Assembly (NCBI GenBank): GCA_013407085.1
Contig: JACCGJ010001996.1
Coordinates: forward strand, 62,001-126,000
DNA length: 64,000 nt
Reading direction: 5' to 3'
Origin: Atriophallophorus winterbourni
Taxonomy: Eukaryota > Platyhelminthes > Trematoda > Plagiorchiida > Microphallidae
Below the pieces are notes generated by a model. That model ran no database searches. It was not told the origin of the DNA and saw only the letters and a program-made list of their open reading frames with translations. This document shows, piece after piece, positions 34,734 through 45,830 of this stretch. The position numbers and the translations under genes are program-made. Position 1 is the stretch's first letter. Every line of letters starts with the position of its first letter.

Positions 34734-36273
34734 CTGGAATGGAATTAGATTAATGCGCTAAAATCAACCGACAGTGAAGTGCATATTCGTGATTAAAGAA
34801 AATAGCAAATCTTTGCAAGCCTGTTTCAACAATGGCATTGACAGTTTTTCCTAAATAAGACTGTGGAAACTGCAATTAGGTTTACGACAAATGAAACTTG
34901 ATTAATGGGATTTCAAAGTCACTTATTTTCATATCAACTGTGTCATTTCACATTAAGCACGAACCTGACCCCCAAGTATATGGCGATTTTCCAATCCATG
35001 CCGAATAACTTTGTTTTATCGCCATGATTTTCCGTATTAATCGCACTTTATTTTATATCACACAATCTTCAATAAACATGAAATATATCCCTAAACTTTT
35101 GTGATCGTTTATCACATGAATGATTCAAGCCAATCAAGTAACTTTAATGTTTGCATTAGCTTTTCAACCATGATGACAAACAAGTTTCATAATCGCAGAA
35201 TGAATTGAATTTTAAAGTTTGCAGATAATCCTTGATCCCGATTTTCCACTAGGTTACGCGAAATACCACGGGGAATGTTCAAAACATTGCAACCAATAAT
35301 TGGCCACTTCCTGTGTTTTAAACTACGTGTCTGAATTCAACATTGTTTTTTCTGTTGTGACCATTTAGGCATTCATCAAACTATGACTTCAAAAATTTGG
35401 GTTGAATTCAAATTTTACTTTTCAAATATTAGTTTAAATTATGGACTTGAAATTAATGACCCAGAAACTCCCGGTAGGGTGTTGCTTCGATGAGTCAAAA
35501 TCAATTGCGACTCGGTATTCGAACAGCGCAGTTCTTTGTAAGAACCTCATGTATTAGTGGTTTAAGTGCATTTTTCGGGATTATTGTCGTTCGGACTATT
35601 GTCGATATGCGAGGAATCGATAGTCGATTCTGCTTTAAAACATGTGGTACGTTGAAAGAACACTACTTCGCCGTTGTTTCAGAATCAATACACCTATAAA
35701 ATTTCGCAAGATCTAGTTGCAGTATCGCATAACGGAAAATATTATCTAGAATTTTATACAGCATAATCAACCAAAGAGTTTGAACGAGAAGCTCTGAGAT
35801 TATTAGCAGCGATTTAATATATTATTAACTCCGATCGCTCGAAAGCATCCCGTTATTTATCGTTATTTTGAAGATGTCATGCAAAAAACTTACATTCATG
35901 GAATAATTGTCATTTATGTCGGTCACATTAGATGGGCTACGGAACATACTGTGTAATGTTCATATGCCCGGCACTGACACTAAAGCTAAGAGTAAACACA
36001 GCTAGAAATCTTTCTAATTGTTCTTTCTGATTTATTTCAAGGAAAATTTGAACCGTGTTGAGTTAAAAATTCAACATTCAAAAGTGACATTAACAAAATA
36101 TGAATCTAAGAGAAATGTTGGATTTTCAAGCGGGTCGATCATAAGAAGTTGCGCTGCATTTTATACGTAACAAGATTAGTAGATATGTTCTCACAACTCA
36201 ACAAATAAAAATTCTGGCTTGATACAAATACAAAATAATCGGTTCAGTACTAACTTCTGAACGTATAACCTAC
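34734..36273. other. Intron 9 of PIGN copy B
   Basis: Counterpart of 1046-2605. No gene recognised. Confidence 0.6.
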
Positions 36274-36353
36274 ATCAAGTAATTCCGATCATAGTTCGAA
36301 TAATATTCAATTGCTTGAAGAATCAGCTCGCGGATTTCCAACAAGCCTTTGAT
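36274..36353 (-). CDS. PIGN: PIGN copy B exon 9
   Basis: 80 nt, same borders as copy A 2606-2685, encoding the same IKGLLEIRELI start with near-identical sequence. Confidence 0.9.
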
Positions 36354-36394
36354 CTGTGAAAGGATACGATAGAAGGTGATTGTTGGGAACTCAC

Positions 36395-36473
36395 AGCTGA
36401 TTCATATCCGTCCGACAATGCGAGCACTTTCGATTTTTGAATCTTGCGCCCTAAATCTTCGTAAGTCGGAATT
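36395..36473 (-). CDS. PIGN: PIGN copy B exon 8
   Basis: 79 nt, paralogous to 2727-2805. Donor GTGAGT instead of GTAAGT. Flanked by 41-nt (36354-36394) and 40-nt (36474-36513) introns. Confidence 0.87.
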
Positions 36474-36513
36474 CTGAATGGTGACAACTAGTTAGATAAA
36501 GAAATCCATTTAC

Positions 36514-36569
36514 CTGAAGTCCCCCCAAAATAACAAGAAATGTTGCGATTGGAATTTGATCTGTTTCGC
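36514..36569 (-). CDS. PIGN: PIGN copy B exon 7
   Basis: 56 nt, paralogous to 2846-2901. Differs by Leu to Trp near the end (FWGDF). Confidence 0.82.
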
Positions 36570-36759
36570 CTGAAAATTTCCAATAGTTTAAATGAGATTT
36601 ATCTGTTAACTCAAAAGATTGGTTATTGATTAAGCAATCGGTGTTTCACGTATCCATACACTGGCATTTTGTAACAAGTCATATATTCATATGTGTTTTG
36701 AAACTTTATTGAAAATAGCGAAAAATACGCATTTGCATTCATTTTCATCACATAGACGC

Positions 36760-36940
36760 ACCAAAACCGGATTTCACTCATTAGGCCGAGACAAAATGAC
36801 CAGGATCCGCAGGTCTTGAAACAGTGGAGAAATGGTAAATAAGTCAAACTACTGAACGAAAAGCTCATTTGCATGCATCTCCATCACACGCACACAGCCT
36901 ACGACCGGTTTCGTGCTGTTTGCACTCATCAGGTTGGGAT
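36760..36940 (-). repeat. SINE-like hammerhead repeat, two partial units
   Basis: Counterpart of 3098-3300: a decayed unit (36760-36845) then a preserved hammerhead (36895-36938). The full-length CR1 begins immediately after, so its insertion point lies just past the ribozyme. Confidence 0.65.
36895..36938 (-). ncRNA. Hammerhead ribozyme, intact core
   Basis: Minus strand: CCAAC-CTGATGA, GTGC-AAACA-GCAC, GAAA, CCGGTC, GTAGG. Stem I has one mismatch and stem II is perfect. Paralogue of 3230-3271. Confidence 0.8.
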
Positions 36941-37053
36941 TCAAATTCAAAGTAATTCAAAGTTTTAATGGTCCAAAAAATAAATACTTTACCACAGATT
37001 AAAAATATAGGGAATTCATAAAAACAACACAATTGTTTTATACACATGGAAAG

Positions 37054-39970
37054 TCAGCACGTGTATTCAGGTGCAAGGTTGGGTTTGGTCAACATATACT
37101 TGTCAAGTTCAGCCTTGAACATGTTCAGGCTTGTTGCGCAAATGATATGTGGGGGCAGGGAGTTCCATAGAAAACAGACTCTGACAGCAAAGAAAAACCT
37201 TCGACAATTTGATCTGGAGTGTGGAATAATTAACTTGTATCCATGCGATCTGCTACCACGTGCTTCTTGCCGATGAAACAGGTGTTCGAGTGGGTGATCC
37301 ACTGTATGCAGAATATTGAAAAGCAGGATCAAGTCACCCCTGAGACGACGGTACGAAAAGTCAAAGAGGTTTAGTGTTGCAATCCGCTCCTCGTATGGCC
37401 TGTTGTATAGCCCGGTCACCAGTTTTGTAGCGCGGTGGTATACCCGTTGCAGCAAGGTCATGTCCTTTTGTAACCATGGGGACCATGCTTGAACAGCATA
37501 CTCCATTGTTGGTCTGATATAGGTGTTAATTATACGTGGGAGTATCTGCTTTGAGAAACGACCGAAGATCCTTCTGAGCAATGCTAAGATTTGGCAGGAC
37601 TTTTTGTATACAACAGAACAGTGCCGTGAAGACTTCAGGTTACTGCTAATCCACACGCCCAGGTCTTTCTCTTCAGTAACCCATGCAAGTTGCTGAGATC
37701 CCAGAGAGTATAAGAATTCGAATGATTAAACGACGTTCAACATTTTACATTTTTGGATGTTGAATGGTAAGCAGTTCCGCAAGGACCAATTATGAAGTGC
37801 TTCGAGATCTTTTTTGAGAATTTCGCAATCTTCTATGGTGCGTATGCTAGTCCAGATTTTGATGTCATCCGCAAATAAAATGATTTTTCTGCGTACGATT
37901 TTAGGTATATCATTCGCGTACACGAGGAAGAGTATTGGCCCCAAGACTGAGCTCTGAGGTACGCCACTTGTAACTTCTACTGGGCTGGATAGTGCCTCAT
38001 CAACTCTAACCCTTATAACTCTACCAGTCAAGTAGTCCTTTATCCAGGCCAATAATCTGCCGCATACCCCGAGCTGCTCCAATTTTTGTAGCAGTATGCT
38101 GTGGTTAACACGATCAAAAGCTTTAGACATGTTCAAGTAACACGCATGGATAGGGCATCCATCGTCCACGGCTCGAGTCCAATTATCAAGAGTTATGAGA
38201 AAATTGGTGAGACAGGAGTGTCTTGTCCTGAATCCGTGCTGTGCGATGGAAAGAAGCTTATTTTGTTCCAAGTGTTTGATAAGTTCGTCGGCCACAAGTC
38301 GTTCGAGAACTTTAGAGACCACTGGCAACAACGTGACTGGTCTGTAGTTAGACGCATCAGATCGGTTCCCTCCTTTGTATATCGGAGTGATTAGTCCACA
38401 TTTCCAGTCATTAGCAACCGTGCTACAACTCAAGGACAGGTTGAAAATGTCAGAGAGTGGTGAGAATAGAGCATGGGCGCATTGCTTTAGGATGAATGGT
38501 GTTATTTCATCAGCACCTGGGGATTTTTTTGTATTTAACCCGCGTAGCTTTACCAGGACACTCTCGGGTTTCACAACGATTTCGTGTATTGTATTCTGCG
38601 ACCTGAATGCAGGTATATCGTAGGATACGCGCTCGTTAGGGTAGAACACTCTAGAGTAAAATTGAGCGAGTTCGTTAGCGGCTTCGAGAGCTGTGGATGT
38701 AGTTCCAGTTGTAGTAAGTAAAGCGGAAACACCTGGCTTTACCCTGGCCTTTCTGTTCACGATCTGGAAGAGGAGCTTCGGATTTCGTTCAATTTTATCC
38801 ATCAGATTCATTTGATACTTTTCTTTATCCTCCTGGACAAGTTTAGTAACTTTGTTTCTCAACAAACGGTAAGATTCCCAAGATTCAGGTGTTGAATGCA
38901 GTATGTGGCTTCTCCACGCACAGTTTCTCACCTTTATCCATTTCCGTGTTCGACTCCGGATCACGAATTTGAATCCTTTTTTCAGTTGTTTTGAAACATA
39001 TTTTTGAGTGGAGTTCTATTTTTCGGTTGATTTTCTGAAGTATCGATGACCAGCATTGTTGGACATCAGTGCTAATCGGTGCCCAGTCGGTGACTTCTTG
39101 GAGAGACATTGATAATGCAACCATATCGATTTCTCTTATCAACTTCTGAGCATCACTTGCTCTTATCACTTCAGATATATAGTCGAAAACAATGACTACA
39201 TGATCACTCTTTCCAAGAGATGCTTCATAACGGATATCCTCGATGACGTTTTCCTCGCTAGTCAAAACAAGATCGAGAATGGACGGTGTGTTTGTGCCTC
39301 TGAAGCGAGTGCTGCTTGAGATGTGGTTGAATAAAGGAATTTCGTTGAACATTTTGTAGAATAGATGATCAAGAGAGTTCACCGGTGGAATCTCGCTTTT
39401 TAGTAAATTCGGGAGATTAAAGTCACCCATGATCAGGACGTTGTTTTGATATCTGGAAACAACCAGCTGAGTTTTCTCAATTAAACTAGCATTGTATGCT
39501 TCGTCTGCTGACGGTGGTCGGTAAATCACACCAACAACACAGTTTTCACCTGTTGCTAATTCAAGTGAACACCAAAGTGTATCTTCCAGTATCAAATCAT
39601 TATCCGTGATTTCTCTGAACGTGAGGTGTTGATCATAGTAAATAGCAACACCTCCTCCTCCACGATCCATTCGAGTACGATGAAAAAGAAACATGTTTGG
39701 AATGGAAATTTCCTCCTCAACTAATTGCTGATTGAACCAAGTTTCCGTTACGGCTATCAGGAGTGGTGAATATTTTTGACGAAGCTCGATTAGTTCGGGT
39801 AACTTATTTATCAAGCATTGTGCGTTGGTGTATAAACATTTGATGGTAGATCTTGATAAAAGTGTTGGATGATGAGTATTTGAGCATGTAAGTTGAGTAC
39901 GTGTCAAAGATGGTGGGCCTCGTGTTAATGGGTATATTACATCACCGACTCCGATAGAGTCGGTCGACAT
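37054..39970 (-). pseudogene. CR1 ORF2: endonuclease-reverse transcriptase, two lesions
   Basis: Starts MSTDSIGVGDVIYPLTRGPP. Endonuclease motifs are CLYTNAQCLINKLPEL, LIAVTETWFN, GGGGVAIYYDQ, MGDFNLPN and LGKSDHVVIVFD. A frameshift lies near 38890-38960. RT follows: LNTKKSPGADEITPFILKQC, NYRPVTLLPVVSKVLERLV, LNMSKAFDRVNHSIL, TSGVPQSSVLGPILFLVYAN and LFADDIKIW (active-site FADD intact). An in-frame TAA at 37726-37728 separates the C-terminus (MEYAVQAWSPWLQKD; VRVCFLWNSLP). Otherwise complete, which indicates a recent insertion. Confidence 0.9.
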
Positions 39971-41337
39971 CCGTTTTTTGGAGCAGGAGTCCCGGCATCA
40001 CTGTGCTCATTACCAACGGGTCCGGCAACTTCCACGATAGAGCAGGTTTTCAGGTGTTTACCGACAATTTTGATCTCTCGTGGAACTTTGTATCGATACT
40101 GTTTCCAGTTGTTAAGCACGGTGTTCACCATAGTGGTGGTCAAAAGTGTCAGTTTAAGGGGTCGTGGACCATTACCTTCGTAATTCGATGACTTTGGGAT
40201 TCGGAACGTATCGATAACCGTTACATTGGTGGTTTGGATAGCATTACTGATAAATCTCCACTGTTGTAGGTCGTGGTTGGATTTACACTTTGTATCGGAA
40301 CCGGTGGCATCTTCTGGGACATTTAACAGAATAAGGGTGCGCTTGTTGCGATCGTTTGCTTTATTTTGGTTACCTTTCAGTGGCGATTTTGCCCGTTCCG
40401 ACCAGGGCACATCAACAAATACACGAGATGTATTTTCCATGTCGTCTCGTAGCAAGTATGTCGACAGAAATACATCTTCTAAGTCCTTCTCATTTTGCAC
40501 TACTACCTTGAGCAACCGCGGCTTATCTTGGTGTAGCGCTTTGGGAGGACGACTCAAGCGAATCAACGAAACCGGGTGAATCGCTTTGAGATAAATGCCA
40601 GTGCACAGTTTCAACCATTCAGCCAAATCATTCTGATGTCTATTCGAAAATAAAGTCTCAGTCGACTCTGGCACGTTGGTGCAGATAACACTAAGAGAAA
40701 TTCTTTTAGAGGCAACTTTCGCTAATGGGGCCTTCGATGTGAACGTTTTCGGCTTTAAGACGCTTTTAACACTCTGCTGGGTGCTGTGCTGCAAGAATTC
40801 AACCTTTTCCATTGATTGGTTTGGTGGTAAAGTTGAGTATGATGGATTATCTACCGGCTCTTCGGCAGTAACGACGGGTAACGACGGTGTCTTTATAACG
40901 TTTATTATCAGTTCATTTAATTTTTGTATACTGGATTCCATTCCATTTAGACGCGTCTCAATATCATATTCAGGGGTTTTCGTCGCCGAGGCTGACGGTG
41001 TTGATTTGGCCTTGCAAACCAGACAAACATAACAAACACCAGGGCAATCATCTCCATTAATAATCGATACTAAATCCGAGGTCAGCGATTTGTCGCATTT
41101 AGCATGAACTTTCGACAAACAATCGTAACATGTGACAGACTTTGCCTTAGGACTTACCGACTTTCGGCAAACCGCACACATGCAGCCCGGTGCGCTTTGT
41201 TTTCGTTTCGGGGTCATCCGGTCAGGGTTATGAGCAGCACTGTTCAGTGGTTTGTGCACAAGCATTGGCTCTGTCGAGCGATCGATGATGAATATAGTGT
41301 GCGAGACAAAAAATTCAGTGTTCACGAAAAAGAGCAA
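39937..41337 (-). CDS. CR1 ORF1 protein (zinc finger, RRM-like repeats), intact
   Basis: 466 codons if started at 41337; a Met at about 41217 just before TPKRKQSAPGC is a plausible alternative start. A PHD-like Cys/His cluster comes first (CMCAVCRKSV; VTCYDCLSKVHAKCDK; CYVCLVC). Two related segments follow, one beginning ICTNVPESTE and one beginning LLNVPEDATG, each with an HxDLxxW motif and a downstream PRxLK. These look like two tandem RNA-binding-type folds. No stop or frameshift. Confidence 0.85.
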   Translation of the reverse strand: MLFFVNTEFFVSHTIFIIDRSTEPMLVHKPLNSAAHNPDRMTPKRKQSAPGCMCAVCRKSVSPKAKSVTCYDCLSKVHAKCDKSLTSDLVSIINGDDCPGVCYVCLVCKAKSTPSASATKTPEYDIETRLNGMESSIQKLNELIINVIKTPSLPVVTAEEPVDNPSYSTLPPNQSMEKVEFLQHSTQQSVKSVLKPKTFTSKAPLAKVASKRISLSVICTNVPESTETLFSNRHQNDLAEWLKLCTGIYLKAIHPVSLIRLSRPPKALHQDKPRLLKVVVQNEKDLEDVFLSTYLLRDDMENTSRVFVDVPWSERAKSPLKGNQNKANDRNKRTLILLNVPEDATGSDTKCKSNHDLQQWRFISNAIQTTNVTVIDTFRIPKSSNYEGNGPRPLKLTLLTTTMVNTVLNNWKQYRYKVPREIKIVGKHLKTCSIVEVAGPVGNEHSDAGTPAPKNGCRPTLSESVM

Positions 41338-41690
41338 AATCAGAATTTAATCCGGTGATACTCTTCGGTAGTTGATCGCACGATGTTGAAAGTTTGACCA
41401 GTCGACGGCGAAGAATAAGATCTTTCCGATGACGTTAATCCCTTTGAGGACGTGAAGAGTATTAACAGAGTTGTACGCGTAGATCCAATATGGGAAAATC
41501 ACGATAAATCCCAATTTGCTCGTATTATCGGATACCGCTACGAGAGTGGTATATCCAGAAAGCTGAGTTCGAGAGGAGTCCAACAACGTATAATATATCC
41601 ACGTAAGTGTAAGTTTAAGAACAGTATATCCTGATAATCAGGAGCTCAAAATAATGCGACCGCACGGCGCGTTGGTCAACGATATAATAG
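41338..41690 (-). other. CR1 5' UTR
   Basis: The 5' end (ggagctcaaaataatgcgac) resembles the 5' end of the CR1 at 51700 (ggagttcaaaattaatccaa), which places the element boundary. No ORF of note. Confidence 0.55.
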
Positions 41691-42029
41691 TATCAAGCAA
41701 ATGTGTTAACCCCACCCACATGTGTGTGAGCGCGTGTGTTTTAGTAGGTTGGGCGTGCCATCATTTTAGGATATTGTTTAAATAAAGATAGATTCAGACT
41801 TTCCGTTATGCAGAATAACAATCTCAAGCAGAGCACAAGAGCAAGAAGCACCGAAAAGATAGAAACTATCACAATTTCGAACCCGTAAAAATTCGGGTTT
41901 CTGCGGATCGCAGTAGAACTGTTCGTGCGACAACATCTTCGGAAGTATGAGTATAAGGTTAACGTCGGCCACAATAGAGCAATATGCAATTCGTCAAACG
42001 AGTTTTGCGTGGCAAGGGCTTGTTGTGCA

Positions 42030-42340
42030 CCGTTTAGACGAGGTCGATTGACAAATCAAATCGTAGTGACAGCCGGGACATATATGTTTCACGACAGAGT
42101 TCCGGTTGCTTGATTCGATTATAAAAGATAGGGTAGTGTTTTGTTATTTGTCTTGTGCGTAATAAACGCGTTTGATCAATCGTCTTTCTCTTGTGTTGTG
42201 GGACTCGTGGGTGAACGCGAAAAATGTTGGACAGATTGTCCTCGGGGATGAATTGGGTGCAATCAACAATACCAGCTGGGAGAACATCTATGACGTACAA
42301 TGCGGTAACTCTGCTACAAGTTTTCAAAACTATTTCAAAC
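42030..42340 (+). mobile_element. Possible solo LTR inside the Penelope-like copy B
   Basis: A TATA-type box (tataaaag, 42120-42127) is followed about 40 nt later by aataaa (42161-42166), then a GT-rich stretch, the layout of a compact LTR U3-R-U5. It lies in the 1-kb stretch absent from copy A. Exact TG...CA ends and a target-site duplication were not established. Confidence 0.3.
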
Positions 42341-44562
42341 AATTATGGGCGGGCGACGCTTAGACATGCAAGGCGTTGGGAGTCATTTAGTGGAAGAATC
42401 ACATCAACCCAAGAACAGCTTTTCTTCTTGCAGGAATTTCAACGGATAGGTGTGTTCCCCAAGTCATTACAACGTAAACCACCTACTAATTCTTATCAAA
42501 CAAGCAAATTCAAGAATGGTTACAATTTCTAATCGCGAACGTGCACAAGAGGATTGATAGCTATTGAAATGTCGTTTAAATTGAAAAGCATTTCTGTCAC
42601 CGTGAATTTGGTGATCAAATGACGCTACAACTTGCTCTTGCTATCAACGGTACAACAAAGAACGCAAAGTTCATAAAACGTCGAACGGCAAAATGAGGTT
42701 AATCAATCCTAATTGAGATGAATGTCCTGGAACGAACTGCGTTAAGAATATATCGAACCGAACGCTGTCGGCAAATGAAGAACACGTGCTTTGTCGCGGT
42801 TTGAATATTAACTGCCGGATGCCTGCAACACAGAATTTATCGCAAGTCTTGATGGGATGTTGAAATCACAATCAGTTCCAGAAGAAACGCAAGAAAATAT
42901 TCGCCATAGAATAATACGGGCGCTCATCGCGAACAAAGAGCACCAAGTTCTGAAGCGCACCGAGTTAACTGCAATGAACTATTTACGAAAAGATAGAAAT
43001 ATTGTCATATTACCAACAGACCAACGACGGGTGACGGTGGTTATGAACAATGGCGATTATATACGCAAGGCTTAACAACTTCTGCAACAGACCACTACAT
43101 ATCGGGAGATCAACGAAGACTAAACCAAACAGTTGGAAAATAAAATAAATGCTACATTGATGAAAGTCAAGTTCATGGAACAAATCAGTACTGCCGAGCA
43201 TATTAGAATGAAACCAGAATGCTCAAGCTTACCACGCTTCTATAGACTACTGTGTTGTTTCCTGGAGCACCGATTTAAAAACTCGTCAAAGAACTGCGAA
43301 AAAGATTCCTCTAACTTATTCAAAGATCAGATTATTCGATAGATTCCGCAACTAAATTTCTAAAGAAGATAAAGGACGTGCATATAGAACATGGATAAAT
43401 CATGGTTTCTTTTGATGTGACGGCGTTGTTTACATAGATCGACACTACTTCAGAGCTGTAAACCATATCATAACTGCTGTGATGAACGCCAAACGGAGCA
43501 CAACGGAAACCGATTGGCGAAGGACAATATACTGCAGTTATTGGAATTGGAATTGAAATTGAAAAAACTTGAAGGTAACTTATTACTGCTAGTCCAAACC
43601 AAACTCTGAATCCGATATGTCGATGATACGTTCGTGAATATGAAGAAGAAACAAAACTTGGAGGGTGCACACCGTCTACTTAATTGTGTCTTCACTGGAA
43701 TTCAATTAACGACCGGATGGGACAATTGCCTACCCTTTTTTGATGTGAACGTATAAAGAACAGAAACAGGAAATCTAGAATCAAGTGTATACAGGAAAAG
43801 AGCACATACGGATCAAATTTTGTACTTCAGGAGTAAACACCCAGCCACCAACAAGCGAAAGTGCGTACGAACAGTATTTAATACGCTGCAGTACCGACGA
43901 ACTCACGAAAGAAGAGAAGAAATATTTATTCAAACTCTTCCGGAAGCATAGATACCCAAAGGAATTCATAATTTACAACAAAGACTCGACAACCAAACCG
44001 CGCCTGAACAACACGAACACAGCAAGATAAATACTACCTCATGTACAACATATCTCTGAGACTACTGCAAGAATACTACGCCCTCTCGGAATTAGTGTAG
44101 CATACAAGCCTACTTCAACACTCAGAAACCAGCAAGTCAAGGTCAAGGACACGTTTTCAAAGGAGGGCAGAAACAACCTCGTGTACAGAAGCCCGTGTTC
44201 CGATTGTGAGAAATATTATATCAGGCAGACTGGAAGAAGTTTAGAAACAAGGATACATGAAGACAAACTGGCTACAGGACGACAAAACCACAAATCAATA
44301 AATTGGGTAAAATGGATCGAGGAGGACAGGAATTCAATCGGGATAGTACATAAATCATCGCGAAAGGCATAACTCGTCCGGTTCGAGATTTCCTCGATGC
44401 GAATCAGTCAATGAGCACATTCAGTTGGATGGAGTCTAGGGACCAATGAGAACATGCTAAAAACGATGACATGCAAGGAATCTAGCCTATCACAGTAGAT
44501 GAGGTCGCAACGCAGTAGATAAATTCGAATGATGCCCATCGCCCAGTTGCCTCGAAGGTAGT

Positions 44563-44606
44563 TTCGCAGATGATGTCATCTAGTTTAGTGACCAAACGTC
44601 CGCAAT
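44563..44606 (+). ncRNA. Penelope-associated hammerhead, decayed
   Basis: Paralogue of 5100-5142 with CAGATGA for CTGATGA and CAAA for GAAA; stem II GTCA/TGAC and GUC kept. Two core changes, so probably inactive. Confidence 0.55.
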
Positions 44607-45156
44607 CAACCATACCAGCTCTTCCACCGTATTTGATGAATGGCAAATAAAACAACGAATGTTACAATCATATTTATTGTATCTTTTGGCCTCTTTCGGT
44701 AATAGTCAAACATGAAAGAATATCACAAGCGCATGTTGGTTTCATGCTTCACAGCGTTTAGAATTACTAAACAATGCGTTTCGGGAGGAATAATCTCTCC
44801 CGCAGCGCTGACAGCGATAGGTAGTACTCGGTCGATGGACGTCAGTTGCACGCTGACCACGTGATCTACGCGCAGCAGGTGAGAGTAGTATCTGCTATTC
44901 CCCAGGTTGCAGTTGATGCGTTACATATTGCTCCCCAAGCGAGCTGTCAATAGCGAGTTATTCCCAGAGTGTAGTGATAATGTCGAGAGCTTTCTTATCT
45001 CTTTACAAACATCTTCGTACCGAAAATGCGGTCTGCTTAAAGGTCTGATTTCAACGTATCATAGAGTAGGTCTTTGGAAAACGAGCATTTTACATTCTTG
45101 TGAAGTGAACAGCTCCTTTTTCAACAAGTGTTATGCACACGCACTAGGAAACCCAC

Positions 45157-45249
45157 CTTGAGCTGCGTCAAAAGCTGCAAGCAATTCAGTTCAGCCATTT
45201 GGTAAATTGACTTCTTCGAGGCGGCCAATATATTGGTTGGCAGACGACC
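45157..45249 (-). CDS. PIGN: PIGN copy B exon 6
   Basis: 93 nt, same borders and phase as copy A 6331-6423, encoding the GRLPTNILAASKK segment. Confidence 0.9.
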
Positions 45250-45569
45250 CTGGTATGTAAACAATTATTAGGGTGGTGAAAATGTGGAAAACGTTATCTA
45301 ACAAAAGTGTTAAACAATATCAATGAAATCCTGGAAATAGCCATATATTATTATACGAGTGGGATTCACCTTTTGTCTTAAATTTTTGTGCAGCCAAAAT
45401 AAATTATAAGGGAGGTAGAGTAGCAGTGGTAACCCGATTCGATTTATTCGATACCATGTGGCCATTTGTTTATAAACGTAGCCACATATTGAGCGAATTT
45501 GGAGCGAACTTTGCAAATCGTTAATTGAAGAATCAGTTAAAAACAAATAGACGTTCAAAGTAATGTTTT

Positions 45570-45715
45570 TCACATCCCCCGCACTTACACACCACTATAG
45601 GTTTCTGCCTGTTTGCCGTTATCAGGTGGAGACAGTAAGATTAGGTTCAGTGAGACTTGACACAGTGGATAAGTGGTAAACAAAGATATACTTGAATGCC
45701 ACTGTTGCAACGACC
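45570..45715 (-). ncRNA. SINE-like repeat with decayed hammerhead
   Basis: The hammerhead part at 45588-45632 on the minus strand has CTGATAA (one core change), GAAA and CCTATA; stem I is good. Counterpart of 6735-6870. Confidence 0.6.
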
Positions 45716-45727
45716 AATGTTCACACA

Positions 45728-45830
45728 CACTCACACACATATATATATATATATATAATATATATATCTTATATATATATATCTATCTCTCGACCTATAT
45801 ATCTTCTATTATATATATATATATATAGTA
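45728..45830. repeat. AT-rich microsatellite
   Basis: (CA)n, then long (TA)n tracts with TATC interruptions. It marks the place where copies A and B stop aligning. Confidence 0.85.

Larger units (their letters stand above)
36945..41690 (-). mobile_element. Near full-length CR1 (SR1-like) retrotransposon, copy B only
   Basis: 3' end at 36945 in tandem ATTCAAA-type units (gattcaaattcaaagtaatt); 5' UTR reaches about 41690, where sequence matching copy A (3280) resumes. ORF1 (39937-41337) and ORF2 (37054-39970) overlap by 34 nt in different frames. ORF2 has one frameshift and one stop. Absent from copy A, so it is younger than the duplication or was lost in A. Confidence 0.9.
41760..44640 (+). 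pseudogene. Decayed Penelope-like retroelement (copy B)
   Basis: Paralogue of 3360-5165. Keeps MNYLRKDRNIVILPTDQRR (about 42975-43031), RT motif A as FDVTALFT (Asp retained, unlike copy A), motif C RYVDDTFV and endonuclease CSDCEKYYIRQTGRSLETR. Many stops. Includes 41897-42917, which is absent from copy A and contains a possible solo LTR. Confidence 0.85.

Noticed and set aside
38101..41358. Plus-strand ORFs opposite the full CR1 (for example 38101-38394, 40226-40579, 40676-41032)
   Set aside because: They mirror CR1 ORF1 and ORF2 and carry no recognisable motif.
45728..45830. CRISPR-like or satellite array
   Set aside because: Only simple AT dinucleotide runs with irregular interruptions; no spacers and no repeat unit longer than a few bases.
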